Origin: Paucihalobacter ruber
GTDB lineage: Bacteria > Bacteroidota > Bacteroidia > Flavobacteriales > Flavobacteriaceae
Length of the DNA stretch: 64,000 bases
Reading direction: 5' to 3'
Assembly (NCBI RefSeq): GCF_006494535.1
Contig: NZ_VHIQ01000004.1
Coordinates: forward strand, 186,001-250,000
The stretch's first letter is position 1. Every line of letters begins with the position of its first letter. Of the stretch, positions 8,748 through 18,354 are shown piece by piece. A program made the position numbers and the translations under genes. Below the pieces are notes generated by a model that saw nothing but the letters and a program-made list of their open reading frames with translations, did no database searches and had not been told where the DNA came from.

Positions 8748-9383
8748 TTATTTTTTTCCAAATAAACTCCCTAACAAACCACCAATACCACCTTTATTGC
8801 TTCTATTCAACACCATTCCGGCAACATCATCCATGATAGATCCATCACCATTAGCATCGAGAATACTGGTTAAGAAGGCCTGCTTTTTATCGGCAGAATT
8901 ATTGGTGAGTAATCCACCCAAAATGGAAGTTAAATCTGATGGGTTTTTGGCCTTGGTTTGATTGGCTTGTTTTCCAATCATACCTAGTAAAACGGGAGCG
9001 GCTACTTTTAATATTTGATCTACAGTTCCGGCATCAAGCCCGGCTTTACTTCCAAGAGCCTTTTCAACTGATTGTGTTTTATTACCAAGAATATGACCTA
9101 AAATTTTTGAACCATCAAGCTTATCACTTTCATTAACGCCTCCTTCAAAAAAACTATCTAAATTATCTAAAATACTACCATTATGTTTTGTAGAAATAGC
9201 ATTCATAAGGCATTCACCACCTTCGGGTGTGTTGGCATTTCTTTTCATGGCTTCGATTAAAACCGGCATCGCCATGGTTAATATGCTCTTTGTTTTGTTC
9301 TCAGGCTGTTTGGTTTCGTTTGAAACACCTTTAATAATGGTTTGCCCTACATCTGAACTGAGTAAATCTAATATCCCGGCCAT
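8748..9383 (-). CDS. DUF937 domain protein
   Basis: This is a 211-residue protein starting MAGILDLLSSDVGQTIIKGV, with the repeated Gly/Leu-rich helical pattern of DUF937. Examples are AMPVLIEAMKRNANTPEGG near residues 38-56, VAAPVLLGMIGKQ near 127-139, and a C-terminal GGIGGLLGSLFGKK. There is no signal peptide, so it is probably cytoplasmic. Function is unknown; distant relatives have been called YidB-like. It has its own terminator and is separated from serA by 73 bp. The segment DANGDGSIMDD (about residues 176-186) resembles an EF-hand or dockerin-like calcium loop, which is often seen in this family. Confidence 0.8.
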   Translation of the reverse strand: MAGILDLLSSDVGQTIIKGVSNETKQPENKTKSILTMAMPVLIEAMKRNANTPEGGECLMNAISTKHNGSILDNLDSFFEGGVNESDKLDGSKILGHILGNKTQSVEKALGSKAGLDAGTVDQILKVAAPVLLGMIGKQANQTKAKNPSDLTSILGGLLTNNSADKKQAFLTSILDANGDGSIMDDVAGMVLNRSNKGGIGGLLGSLFGKK

Positions 9384-9456
9384 AATTTTGATTTTGAATT
9401 GCTTAAAATTAATAAATTATTTAATGTATACAACACAAAATTTCTTTTTGCTTTTG

Positions 9457-10407
9457 TTATTTAAGAATGCTAATGATTTGAGCGGCTAATTCTGTGCCAA
9501 TTCTATCTTGGGCTTCGTTAGTAGCAGCACCAATATGCGGCGTTAAAGAAACTTTTTCATTCATTAGAACTTTAACGGCAGGCGTTGGTTCGTTTTCAAA
9601 AGTATCTAATCCTGCAAACGACAATTTGCCCGAATCTAAAGCTTCAATGAGCGCTACTTCATCAATAACGCCACCGCGGGCGGCGTTGATGATGGCGGCA
9701 CCATCTTTCATTTTCTCTATTTCGGCAGCACCTATTACAAATTCTTTTTGTGCAGGTACGTGTAGTGTTATAAAGTCGCTTTCACGTAAAACACTATCAA
9801 AATCGATAGATTTTATTTTAACTTTAAGTGATTGGCCATTAAAAATATCGACTGATACTTCAACTTCATCTATAAATTTATCTGTGGCTATCACTTTCAT
9901 GCCAAGTCCTAATCCAATTTTTGCAACTTCTTGGCCAATACGTCCAATGCCAACAATACCGAGTGTTTTCCCTCTTAATTCAATACCCTTGGCATAGGCT
10001 TTTTTGAGTGCACCAAATTTGGTGTCGCCATCTAATGGCATATTGCGGTTTGCATCGTGTAAAAAACGTATACCACTAAATAAATGTGCAAAAACCAACT
10101 CGGCTACAGATTGAGACGAAGCTGCAGGTGTATTGATAACGTGTATACCTTTTGATTTGGCATATTCAACGTCAATGTTATCCATCCCAACACCACCGCG
10201 TCCAATAATTTTTATACAGGAGCAGGCATCAATTAAATCTTTTCTAACTGTGGTTGCACTTCTAACCAATAAAACCGAAACATCGTGTTGGTTGATATAA
10301 TTTATCAATTGCTCTTGAGCAACAGTGGTGGTAATAACTTCAAAACCGCCTGCTTCCAGTGCTTTGATACCACTTTTTGAAATTCCGTCGTTTGCTAGTA
10401 CTTTCAT
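9457..10407 (-). CDS. serA: D-3-phosphoglycerate dehydrogenase, short form
   Basis: This is a 316-residue D-isomer 2-hydroxyacid dehydrogenase. The NAD-binding motif GIGRIG is at residues 153-158, with Asp176 at the end of the next strand. The catalytic set is Arg244 (in NAARGGVID), Glu273 (ENEP) and His291 (TPHIGAAT). It oxidises 3-phosphoglycerate to 3-phosphohydroxypyruvate, the first step of serine synthesis. It lacks a C-terminal ACT or ASB domain, so feedback inhibition by serine of the E. coli type is not expected. serC lies 21 bp upstream on the same strand, which supports this substrate over other 2-hydroxyacids. Confidence 0.9.
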   Translation of the reverse strand: MKVLANDGISKSGIKALEAGGFEVITTTVAQEQLINYINQHDVSVLLVRSATTVRKDLIDACSCIKIIGRGGVGMDNIDVEYAKSKGIHVINTPAASSQSVAELVFAHLFSGIRFLHDANRNMPLDGDTKFGALKKAYAKGIELRGKTLGIVGIGRIGQEVAKIGLGLGMKVIATDKFIDEVEVSVDIFNGQSLKVKIKSIDFDSVLRESDFITLHVPAQKEFVIGAAEIEKMKDGAAIINAARGGVIDEVALIEALDSGKLSFAGLDTFENEPTPAVKVLMNEKVSLTPHIGAATNEAQDRIGTELAAQIISILK

Positions 10408-10428
10408 TCTAATTATTTATCTAATTAA

Positions 10429-11490
10429 TTATGCCTTACGTTCTAATTCACTCATAACTTCAACCAAAGCTTTCACACTGTCTAAGCTTAAGGCATTGTA
10501 CATTGAGGCTCTGTAGCCACCAACACTTCGGTGACCGCTAAGTCCGCTAATGCCGGCTTCTTTAAGCATGGTTTCGAAGGTTTCTTTTAAATTTTCGTTT
10601 TCTAAGGTGAAAGTCGCGTTCATGTTAGAGCGATCTTCTTTAACGGCGTAACCTTTAAAAAGCGGATTTAAATCTATTTCAGAATAAATTAATTGAGCTT
10701 TTTTCTCATTTTCCTTTTCAATACCTGCTATACCGCCTAACTTTTTTAACCATTGTAGATTAAGCATGCTCACGTAAACCGGAAAAACAGGCGGCGTATT
10801 GTACATACTTCCTGCTTTGATGTGCTCTTTATAGTCTAACATAGCCGGAATTTTTCGGGATACTTTTCCTAAAATATCTTCATGAACAACAACCAGTGTG
10901 GTTCCAGCCGGACCCATATTTTTTTGTGCTCCTGCGTAAATAAGTCCGAATTTAGAAAAATCTAGAGTTCTCGAGAATATATCTGAACTCATATCGCATA
11001 CCATTGGAATTTCGCAATCGGGAAACGACTTCATTTGCGTGCCAAATATGGTATTGTTTGAGGTGCAGTGGAAATAGTCGTAATCTGAAGGTATATCGTA
11101 GCCTTTAGGGATGTAATTAAATCCGGCGCTTTCAGAGGAAGCCACTTCATAAATATCATCGTAAATTTTAGCTTCCTTAATAGCTTTTTTACTCCAGGTG
11201 CCTGTATTTAAATATCCGGCGCGTTTTTCGAGTAAATTTTGAGCTACCATCACAAATTGTAAACTCGCGCCACCTGCTAAAAACAAAGCCTTGTATCCTT
11301 TACCTTCAAGCCCCATAAGTTCTAAAGCCAAGGCGCGGGCGTTCTCCATAACGTCAACAAATGCTTTACTGCGATGGGATATTTCTATAAGAGATAGACC
11401 GTTATCGAAGTCTATAACGGCTTCGGCTGATTTTTGCAATACTTCTTGTGGTAACACGCAGGGTCCTGCGCTAAAGTTGTGTATTTTCAT
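10429..11490 (-). CDS. serC: Phosphoserine aminotransferase
   Basis: This 353-residue class V aminotransferase starts MKIHNFSAGPCVLPQEVL, the usual SerC N-terminus. The PLP-binding lysine is Lys190 in YAGAQKNMGPAG, and the phosphate-binding stretch GHRSVGGYRASMYN lies near the C-terminus. It converts 3-phosphohydroxypyruvate and glutamate to phosphoserine, and usually also serves the pyridoxal phosphate pathway. It is followed by serA at 21 bp, forming a two-gene serine unit. Length is normal for the short Bacteroidota form. The 101-bp upstream gap separates it from the acyl-CoA reductase gene on the same strand. Confidence 0.93.
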   Translation of the reverse strand: MKIHNFSAGPCVLPQEVLQKSAEAVIDFDNGLSLIEISHRSKAFVDVMENARALALELMGLEGKGYKALFLAGGASLQFVMVAQNLLEKRAGYLNTGTWSKKAIKEAKIYDDIYEVASSESAGFNYIPKGYDIPSDYDYFHCTSNNTIFGTQMKSFPDCEIPMVCDMSSDIFSRTLDFSKFGLIYAGAQKNMGPAGTTLVVVHEDILGKVSRKIPAMLDYKEHIKAGSMYNTPPVFPVYVSMLNLQWLKKLGGIAGIEKENEKKAQLIYSEIDLNPLFKGYAVKEDRSNMNATFTLENENLKETFETMLKEAGISGLSGHRSVGGYRASMYNALSLDSVKALVEVMSELERKA

Positions 11491-11591
11491 GTGTTTAAAA
11501 ATTACTTTTTTACTGAATGGGTTTTAAAAAAACCGATACAAAGGTGCTAATTAATCGTTGAAAGTCCATTGAAAAAACTGTAATTTTTACA

Positions 11592-12641
11592 TTAAATTTT
11601 CAACAAAAAATCAACAGAATCAACATTATCGGCATAATCCCATAATTTGGGTTGCTGGGTGCTTCCAAAAGCAATTCCAATACCCGCAGAAGCTCCGGAA
11701 ACCACGCACTGAATTTGATCACCTTCAGAAGTTAATTTAAGTTGAAGTTCCTCTAAATTGTTGTAATATTCATAAAACGCCACCGAAATAGGCGATGCGT
11801 AATTTGAATCTTCTTTCAGCATAAAAAAGCCATTGTCTAAAATATTGAATTCGCTCATTAAATACACTGCTTTATTGTAGTCGTAATTATTGGCGTATTT
11901 GTGGTGATTGATAATGCCATTCCATTTAAAAACAGCATTGAAAAATGGGTCAAAATTGTAGTTTTCAGAAATGAACAACTTTGAAACATTCCTGCAGCCC
12001 AAGCCAAAATATCTAAAAATATCCTCGCTTAAAAGCTCTAATTCCTCAGCAGTTTCATTACCTGTAAGTACTGCAACCGAGTTTCGGTTTTTTCGAATAA
12101 TCGACGGCTTGTCTCTAAAATAATACTCAAAATAACGCGCCGTATTATTGCTTCCGGTGGCAATTACCGCATCAAAATTGGTTAGTTTTTCTGAAGTAAT
12201 GTCGATATTCTCTTGGAATTCAGAATTAAATGAAGTCAGAACATCAGCAATTACCGGTAATATATACTGGTCGTTTGAAGATTGTTTGACTAAAACCGAG
12301 TGTCCGCAAATCAAAACCGATAAAAAATCGTGAAAACCTACCAAAGGAATATTCCCTGCCATGATAATGGCTACTCTTTTAGGTTTTACTTTATTTATAG
12401 AATAAGATTTTAACCATTGCTCTAATTGTTTTACGGTGAGAACCTCTGCCCAGCTGTTAAGTGCAAAAATGATATTTTCGGTAGTGAACCAGGCGTTAGC
12501 AGCTTTTGATTTTTGAATAGCTGTGTGAAGGTTTTTATGCCATTCATTAAACTGTGGTTCATCTTTAGCTTGTTCGTTTAAATACTGTTGAAAAAACTGA
12601 CCTAAATCAGCAAAAGCGCGTATTCTTTGTTCTAAATTCAT
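11592..12641 (-). CDS. Acyl-CoA reductase, LuxC-like
   Basis: This 349-residue protein matches the LuxC/acyl-CoA reductase family of the aldehyde dehydrogenase fold. The nucleotide-binding region VAIIMAGNIPLVGFHDFLSV is at about residues 90-109, followed by ATGSNNTARYFEYYF (161-175). The probable nucleophile is Cys216 in YFGLGCRNVSKLF. The family reduces fatty acyl-CoA or acyl groups to aldehydes with NADPH. No luxE, luxD, luxA or luxB is present, so bioluminescence is not suggested. It lies upstream of serC on the same strand and is divergent from a dicluster ferredoxin across 104 bp. The physiological acyl substrate is unknown. Confidence 0.85.
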   Translation of the reverse strand: MNLEQRIRAFADLGQFFQQYLNEQAKDEPQFNEWHKNLHTAIQKSKAANAWFTTENIIFALNSWAEVLTVKQLEQWLKSYSINKVKPKRVAIIMAGNIPLVGFHDFLSVLICGHSVLVKQSSNDQYILPVIADVLTSFNSEFQENIDITSEKLTNFDAVIATGSNNTARYFEYYFRDKPSIIRKNRNSVAVLTGNETAEELELLSEDIFRYFGLGCRNVSKLFISENYNFDPFFNAVFKWNGIINHHKYANNYDYNKAVYLMSEFNILDNGFFMLKEDSNYASPISVAFYEYYNNLEELQLKLTSEGDQIQCVVSGASAGIGIAFGSTQQPKLWDYADNVDSVDFLLKI

Positions 12642-12647
12642 TTATAG

Positions 12648-12679
12648 TTTGTTTGTTAGCAACTACCGTCTTAATTTTG
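12648..12679 (+). promoter_or_regulatory. Bacteroidota-type promoter for ferredoxin gene
   Basis: TTTG at 12648-12651 is followed after 20 bp by TAATTTTG at 12672-12679. This matches the TTTG-N19-21-TAnnTTTG pattern of the Bacteroidota housekeeping sigma factor. It lies 67 bp before the ferredoxin start. It is the best full promoter match I found in the window. Confidence 0.55.
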
Positions 12680-12739
12680 CAAAGTTACAAAATGCCTTTA
12701 TGGTGTTTTCAACTGAAAGGAAAAGAAAAATTAAATTAG

Positions 12740-13099
<360 letters not shown>

Positions 13100-13101
13100 G
13101 G

Positions 13102-14577
13102 TTATTTTTTAACCGTAAAAGATTTCATTTCTTCAACCGGCTCTAAGATTTGCCGGTCTTCCCATATTGATGGGGTGTATTTTTCAAGGGTAATAATATT
13201 TACTTTTTTGGCTTCGGTAATGGTGGCAAATTCTTCGGGGGTAATACTCGATTGCCCTGTAAAGAGCAGTTCGCTTTTTTGAACAACTCTGCCTTCGATA
13301 CTTAAATTAAACCCAAATTTGTTTTTCTCTTTACTGTTTTCAACAAAGGTAAAAGGCCTGTTAACGTAAACATAGTTAACAGATCCTTTTTGAATGTAAA
13401 AAGGTTTATACATATGGTTCACATCTCTACTAAAATGGATAGTACCGTATTCTGATTCCTCAACATATTTAATACCGGCAATCAGTTTTAAGTTAACTTT
13501 TGTACCGCGTTTTCCGGGTGCAAAGGCATAATCTATTCTTTTTATAGCATAACTGTTGGCCATCACGATTAAAGTTCCTGCAAACTTAGATTTTCCCTTG
13601 GCGGGTGTAAAATCGAGAATATAAGCCATGTCACCATCGGTGTAGACAATATCTCTCATTGTAAAATTGTAATACTTTGTGTTTAAAATATCATCCAAAA
13701 TATGATTTTCAAGATATCTAACATCTAATAAGTTATATGCTAATTGCGCTTTAAGAGCGCTATTATTTGTAGTATCGGAGTATTCTTCTTTTAAGTCGTT
13801 CATTTCAATGTCTAAAGAATCTTCAATTCTAAAAATACCTGTTCTAACTTTATAGGTTGTAGTGGTATCTAAGGCCTTTAGGAAGATAATTTGTGCTTTG
13901 TCCTGTATGATTTCTACTGAATAATCATTTTTTCTGTCAACAAGATTGGTGAGTTTATCAACTACCAGTTTGGTGCTGTCTTTTTCTAGAATATACAGTT
14001 TGCCGCTAAAATCTTCAAAATTTTTGGACTCACTATTCATTACAGCTATATTCAAAGAATCGGCATTTTGCTTCAGTACAGTAAGTTCTTTTTTAGGAAG
14101 TGTAGAGGCCTTTTTAATGTCAAACTCAAAATCTTCAAAATCGAAATAATTGGTTTGTCTTGAAAAAACATCCAAGGCGGTTAAATCTAAGTTGTGATTG
14201 TTGTAAAAGTTTTTTCTAACCCTAACGATGATGCTATCAACTGAAGGAAGTTTATTGCTTAAAATAACTTCATTAAGTTGATTTACTGCGGCTTGCAGTT
14301 CAATTTTGTAATTATTAGCTCTTATGTCTTCAATAGTAACTTCAAGTTCTTTATATCCTAAACAGGATACTTCTATATACTTGATGTCATCAATTTTTAC
14401 AGTAAATAAGCCTTCGTCATTAGTGACAACACCTTTAAAATCGTCTATTTTTATGGCTGCATATGGAATTGGATTTCCACTTTGTTTGTCAACCACTAAG
14501 GCGGTTAAATTTTGCGCAATTGAAATATTTGCTGCAAGGCAAAATAATGTTAATAGCGAATAAAATTTATTCATCAT
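13102..14577 (-). CDS. Carboxypeptidase-regulatory-domain surface protein
   Basis: This 491-residue protein has a signal peptide (MMNKFYSLLTLFCLAANISI, cleaved near AQ at 21-22). A carboxypeptidase-D-regulatory-like beta-sandwich follows at about residues 23-95 (VVDKQSGNPIPYAAIKI, GVVTNDEGLFTV). The remaining 390 residues are beta-rich and contain no motif I can name. There is no TonB plug or full barrel, and no T9SS tail. Proteins of this architecture are common in flavobacteria as exported hypothetical proteins. It is monocistronic, convergent with the ferredoxin gene and divergent from ychF. Location in the periplasm or at the outer membrane is inferred. Confidence 0.8.
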   Translation of the reverse strand: MMNKFYSLLTLFCLAANISIAQNLTALVVDKQSGNPIPYAAIKIDDFKGVVTNDEGLFTVKIDDIKYIEVSCLGYKELEVTIEDIRANNYKIELQAAVNQLNEVILSNKLPSVDSIIVRVRKNFYNNHNLDLTALDVFSRQTNYFDFEDFEFDIKKASTLPKKELTVLKQNADSLNIAVMNSESKNFEDFSGKLYILEKDSTKLVVDKLTNLVDRKNDYSVEIIQDKAQIIFLKALDTTTTYKVRTGIFRIEDSLDIEMNDLKEEYSDTTNNSALKAQLAYNLLDVRYLENHILDDILNTKYYNFTMRDIVYTDGDMAYILDFTPAKGKSKFAGTLIVMANSYAIKRIDYAFAPGKRGTKVNLKLIAGIKYVEESEYGTIHFSRDVNHMYKPFYIQKGSVNYVYVNRPFTFVENSKEKNKFGFNLSIEGRVVQKSELLFTGQSSITPEEFATITEAKKVNIITLEKYTPSIWEDRQILEPVEEMKSFTVKK

Positions 14578-14696
14578 GTGTAATTTTGACTAAAGACGAA
14601 TATACTACAAACTTGTTACTAAGTACATTATAAAAATGTTATTTATCCATAAAAAATAACATAAATACTTACATTTGCAGCCTTAAATAAAACACT

Positions 14697-15791
14697 ATGA
14701 AAGCCGGAATTGTTGGTTTACCAAATGTAGGGAAATCTACCTTATTCAATTGTTTATCTAATGCGAAGGCACAAAGCGCTAATTTTCCTTTTTGCACCAT
14801 AGAACCCAATATTGGTGTTGTTAATGTGCCCGATACGCGTTTGGCAAAGCTGGCTTCTTTGGTAAATCCGGAGCGTGTAATTCCCGCTACTGTTGAAATT
14901 GTTGATATAGCCGGCTTGGTTAAAGGCGCGAGCAAAGGAGAAGGTTTAGGAAATCAGTTTTTGGCTAATATTCGAGAAACAGATGCCATTTTGCACGTGT
15001 TGCGTTGTTTTGAAAATGATAATATTGTACACGTTGATGGCAGCGTCAACCCAATTAGAGATAAAGAAACTATTGATATAGAACTTCAGCTAAAAGATTT
15101 AGAAACTGTAGATAAGAAGCTTGAAAAGGTAAAACGCGCCGCTAAAACAGGTAATAAAGATGCGCAAAAAGAAGAGGCGGTTTTAACCCAAATCAAACAA
15201 GGTTTAGAAACGGGTACCTCAATTAGAGCTTTAGAATTTAGTGAAGACGATTACAACGATTTTGTTAAACCGGCCCAATTTATTACCGACAAGCCGGTGA
15301 TGTACGTATGTAATGTTGACGAAGCATCTGCGGTAAGCGGAAATGCCTATGTTGAACAAGTTAAAGAAGCCGTTAAAAACGAGAATGCTGAAGTATTGTT
15401 TTTGGCAGTTGCAACAGAAGCCGATATTAATGAATTAGACGATTATGAAGAGCGCCAGATGTTTCTGCAAGATATAGGATTAGACGAACCGGGTTCTTCA
15501 AAATTAATCCGTTATGCTTATAAACTACTCAAACAACAAACCTACTTTACAGCCGGTGTAAAAGAGGTAAGAGCCTGGACTATTGATATAGGCGCCACAG
15601 CTCCTCAGGCTGCAGGTGTGATTCATTCCGATTTTGAAAAAGGTTTTATTCGTGCAGAGGTGATTGCCTACGATGATTTTGTAAATCACGGAAGCGAAGC
15701 CAAAGTTAAAGAATCCGGTAAAATGCGCGTTGAAGGTAAAAATTACATTGTTAAAGATGGCGATGTGATGCATTTTCTTTTCAACGTTTAA
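14697..15791 (+). CDS. ychF: Ribosome-binding ATPase YchF
   Basis: This 364-residue Obg-family P-loop protein starts [18 protein letters not shown], with the P-loop at residues 7-15. It uses the FPFCTIEPN switch [18 protein letters not shown] switch II and a C-terminal TGS domain ([20 protein letters not shown] onward, with the end [11 protein letters not shown]). A central coiled-coil (about residues 125-165) is rich in Lys and Glu. YchF binds ribosomes and hydrolyses ATP rather than GTP; it is implicated in stress responses. The -7-like TACATTTG at 14670-14677 lies 20 bp before the start. The gene is single, with a structured region after the stop. Confidence 0.95.
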   Translation: MKAGIVGLPNVGKSTLFNCLSNAKAQSANFPFCTIEPNIGVVNVPDTRLAKLASLVNPERVIPATVEIVDIAGLVKGASKGEGLGNQFLANIRETDAILHVLRCFENDNIVHVDGSVNPIRDKETIDIELQLKDLETVDKKLEKVKRAAKTGNKDAQKEEAVLTQIKQGLETGTSIRALEFSEDDYNDFVKPAQFITDKPVMYVCNVDEASAVSGNAYVEQVKEAVKNENAEVLFLAVATEADINELDDYEERQMFLQDIGLDEPGSSKLIRYAYKLLKQQTYFTAGVKEVRAWTIDIGATAPQAAGVIHSDFEKGFIRAEVIAYDDFVNHGSEAKVKESGKMRVEGKNYIVKDGDVMHFLFNV

Positions 15792-15804
15792 GTTTTGTCG
15801 CATC

Positions 15805-15839
15805 CCTTTAAGGGTTCGAAACCCCGAAAGAGTTAAAGG
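15805..15839 (+). other. Structured RNA or DNA element after ychF, no U-tract
   Basis: CCTTTAA (15805-15811) pairs with TTAAAGG (15833-15839). Directly inside the left arm, GGGTT (15812-15816) pairs with AACCC (15820-15824) over a three-base loop. The result is a two-stem structure 14 bp after the ychF stop. There is no T-tract after it, so it is not a standard terminator. It may protect the ychF mRNA 3' end. The region 15840-16006 before parE shows nothing else clear. Confidence 0.35.
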
Positions 15840-16006
15840 CACGTTTGAAAATGTTTACGGAATGAAAGCTAAATTGCCAAATTACCTGCAAAAATGCGGT
15901 GCTTTCTCAACAATAGCTTAAGCTTTATTGTTAATTACTTATTGAACACAGTGTTTCATTTTTGTTTTTGAAATGCTATATTAGCCACGCACCAAAATTT
16001 TGATAA

Positions 16007-17869
16007 ATGGCTCAGGAAACAGCTTACACCGAAGATAATATTCGCTCATTAGACTGGAAGGAACACATTAGAATGCGTCCCGGTATGTATATTGGGAAGC
16101 TGGGTGATGGTTCTTCAGCCGATGACGGTATCTATATTTTACTTAAAGAAGTTTTAGACAACTCCATAGACGAGTACGTTATGGGCGCCGGAAAGACCAT
16201 TGAAGTTGCCATTCAAGGAAACCGTGTAACGGTGCGCGATTACGGTCGTGGTATTCCGCTTGGTAAGGTGGTAGATGTGGTTTCTAAAATGAATACCGGT
16301 GGGAAATACGATTCACGTGCTTTTAAGAAATCGGTTGGACTTAATGGTGTTGGAACCAAGGCCGTAAACGCTTTATCTTCCTTTTTTAGAGTGGAATCTA
16401 CGCGAGACGGCAAATCGGCTTCGGCCGAGTTTTCTGAAGGCAATCTTCAAAACGAAGATATTGTAGACGAAACTTCCAGAAGAAAGGGTACCAAAGTGTC
16501 TTTTGTTCCCGACGAAATCATTTTTAAAAACTATAAATACCGCAATGAGTATATTATAAAAATGCTCAAGAATTACGTGTATTTAAATCCGGGACTGACC
16601 ATTGTTTTTAACGGTGAAAAATATTTTAGTGAAAACGGATTGAAAGATTTGTTAAATGATAACATCAATCAATCAGATAAAATTTACCCCATCATTCACC
16701 TGCGTGGCGACGATATAGAAATTGCCATGACACATCACAAAACTCAATATAGCGAAGAGTATCACTCTTTTGTTAACGGACAAAATACCACTCAGGGTGG
16801 TACACATCTAGCAGCGTTTAGAGAAGCTTTGGTGAAAACAATAAGAGAGTTTTACAACAAGAATTTCGATGCTTCCGATGTTAGAAAATCTGTTGTATCT
16901 GCCATATCTATTAAAGTAATGGAACCTGTTTTTGAGAGTCAGACCAAAACTAAATTAGGTTCTACAGATATGGGTGGCGATTTACCAACGGTAAGAACTT
17001 ATGTGAATGATTTTTTAAAAACACAATTAGATAATTACCTTCACAAAAATCCTGAAACAGCCGAAAAATTACTCCGCAAAATTTTACAGGCTGAGCGCGA
17101 ACGAAAAGAACTTTCAGGAATTAGAAAACTGGCAAAAGAACGGGCAAAAAAAGCAAGTTTGCACAATAAAAAACTGCGTGATTGCAGGGTTCATCTAGAC
17201 GATTTAAAAAACGACCGACGATTAGAGTCTACACTGTTTATAACCGAAGGTGATTCGGCTTCGGGTAGTATTACCAAGTCCAGAGATGTTAATACCCAAG
17301 CTGTTTTCAGCCTTAGAGGTAAGCCGCTCAACTCTTATGGCATGAATAAGAAAATTGTCTATGAAAACGAGGAGTTTAACCTGTTACAGGCGGCACTCAA
17401 TATTGAAGAATCTCTTGAAGATTTAAGATATAATAATATAGTAATCGCCACCGATGCCGACGTAGATGGGATGCATATCAGGTTATTGTTAATTACTTTT
17501 TTTCTTCAATTTTTTCCTGAATTAATTAAAGAAGGTCATTTGTATATTTTGCAAACACCTTTGTTCAGGGTTAGAAATAAAAAAGAAACTATTTATTGTT
17601 ATTCAGACGAAGAACGCGTTAATGCCATTGAAAAATTAAAACCAAAACCAGAAATTACCCGCTTTAAAGGTTTGGGTGAAATTTCGCCCAATGAATTCAA
17701 GCATTTTATTGGAGATAGTATCAGGTTAGACCCGGTGATGATGGATAATAATATGTCGGTTGAAGGTTTGCTGGAATTTTACATGGGTAAAAACACACCC
17801 GACAGACAAGAATTCATCATCAACAATTTAAAGGTTGAATTAGATCTGGTTGAAGATTTAAAGGCATGA
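16007..17869 (+). CDS. parE: DNA topoisomerase IV subunit B (type IIA)
   Basis: This is a 620-residue GHKL ATPase/TOPRIM protein. The ATP-binding EVLDNSIDE is at residues 48-56, DYGRGIP at 78-84 and [14 protein letters not shown] at 111-124. The TOPRIM domain starts near 408 with catalytic Glu414 in TEGDSASG, and the metal-binding DADVDG lies further on. With ParC it forms the A2B2 enzyme that unlinks replicated chromosomes. The length is that of ParE rather than of the long GyrB form with an insert. Linkage to parC supports ParE over GyrB. Its stop overlaps the next start by 4 bp (ATGA). Confidence 0.93.
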   Translation: MAQETAYTEDNIRSLDWKEHIRMRPGMYIGKLGDGSSADDGIYILLKEVLDNSIDEYVMGAGKTIEVAIQGNRVTVRDYGRGIPLGKVVDVVSKMNTGGKYDSRAFKKSVGLNGVGTKAVNALSSFFRVESTRDGKSASAEFSEGNLQNEDIVDETSRRKGTKVSFVPDEIIFKNYKYRNEYIIKMLKNYVYLNPGLTIVFNGEKYFSENGLKDLLNDNINQSDKIYPIIHLRGDDIEIAMTHHKTQYSEEYHSFVNGQNTTQGGTHLAAFREALVKTIREFYNKNFDASDVRKSVVSAISIKVMEPVFESQTKTKLGSTDMGGDLPTVRTYVNDFLKTQLDNYLHKNPETAEKLLRKILQAERERKELSGIRKLAKERAKKASLHNKKLRDCRVHLDDLKNDRRLESTLFITEGDSASGSITKSRDVNTQAVFSLRGKPLNSYGMNKKIVYENEEFNLLQAALNIEESLEDLRYNNIVIATDADVDGMHIRLLLITFFLQFFPELIKEGHLYILQTPLFRVRNKKETIYCYSDEERVNAIEKLKPKPEITRFKGLGEISPNEFKHFIGDSIRLDPVMMDNNMSVEGLLEFYMGKNTPDRQEFIINNLKVELDLVEDLKA

Positions 17870-18351
17870 GAACCAATAACGGCAAAGTAAAAAACGTCAT
17901 CGTATCTACCTATTTTGTCTTAATACTGGTAGCCATACTCGCGGCGACTGTATTTAGTGCTTTTGCCGATTTAACGCCAAATCCAACACTTACTTTTTTG
18001 CTGATTTTAGTTGTTTTTTTAGTGGCATTTGGTATTGTTCATCAAATTTCAAAATATTTTGAATACGACAGCGACGGTATGAAGGTGGTAGTTATGAATA
18101 GAGGTTTACTGTTGGCTGATTATTTTAACTATAGAGAACATAAAATTGAATTTGACAAACAAGAATTGAAGGCTTTTAAATTCAATAATTTTTGGGTTTA
18201 TAAAAATCTTGTTCTTCACTTAAAATCGCCCAGTGGTCGTTCGCGAGTTGAACGATTTAATGTAACTTTGGTGGGCCGAAAAAAAAGACGGTACATCAAA
18301 CAATCTTTAAGTAAAATTATTAAGTATAACAAAAAAGCAAAAGAAGACTAG
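17866..18351 (+). CDS. Small two-helix membrane protein inside the topoisomerase IV operon
   Basis: This is a 161-residue protein with two transmembrane helices, at about residues 11-34 and 42-60. A basic, beta-type cytoplasmic domain follows and ends [22 protein letters not shown]. It starts in a 4-bp overlap with the parE stop and ends 3 bp before parC, so it must be co-translated with both. I know no function for it. The C-terminal half resembles a small PH-like membrane domain in pattern ([16 protein letters not shown], then [12 protein letters not shown]), but that is a weak impression. The arrangement suggests a link to chromosome segregation or simply operon inclusion; the sequence does not decide. 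Confidence 0.75.
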   Translation: MRTNNGKVKNVIVSTYFVLILVAILAATVFSAFADLTPNPTLTFLLILVVFLVAFGIVHQISKYFEYDSDGMKVVVMNRGLLLADYFNYREHKIEFDKQELKAFKFNNFWVYKNLVLHLKSPSGRSRVERFNVTLVGRKKRRYIKQSLSKIIKYNKKAKED

Positions 18352-18354
18352 TAC

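Noticed and set aside
9494-9997. 167-codon plus-strand frame opposite serA
   Set aside because: serA is complete with all catalytic residues on the minus strand. The opposite frame is Ser/Pro/Thr-rich low-complexity sequence, typical of an antisense shadow.
11592-12641. A bioluminescence (lux) operon
   Set aside because: Only a LuxC-like reductase is present. The flanking genes are serC and a ferredoxin, and no luxA, luxB, luxD or luxE was seen.
15812-15824. GGGTTCGAAACCC, which looks like a tRNA T-arm
   Set aside because: No D-arm, anticodon arm or acceptor stem is found around it, and the ychF coding sequence ends only 20 bp upstream. The bases fit better as the inner stem of the hairpin at 15805-15839.
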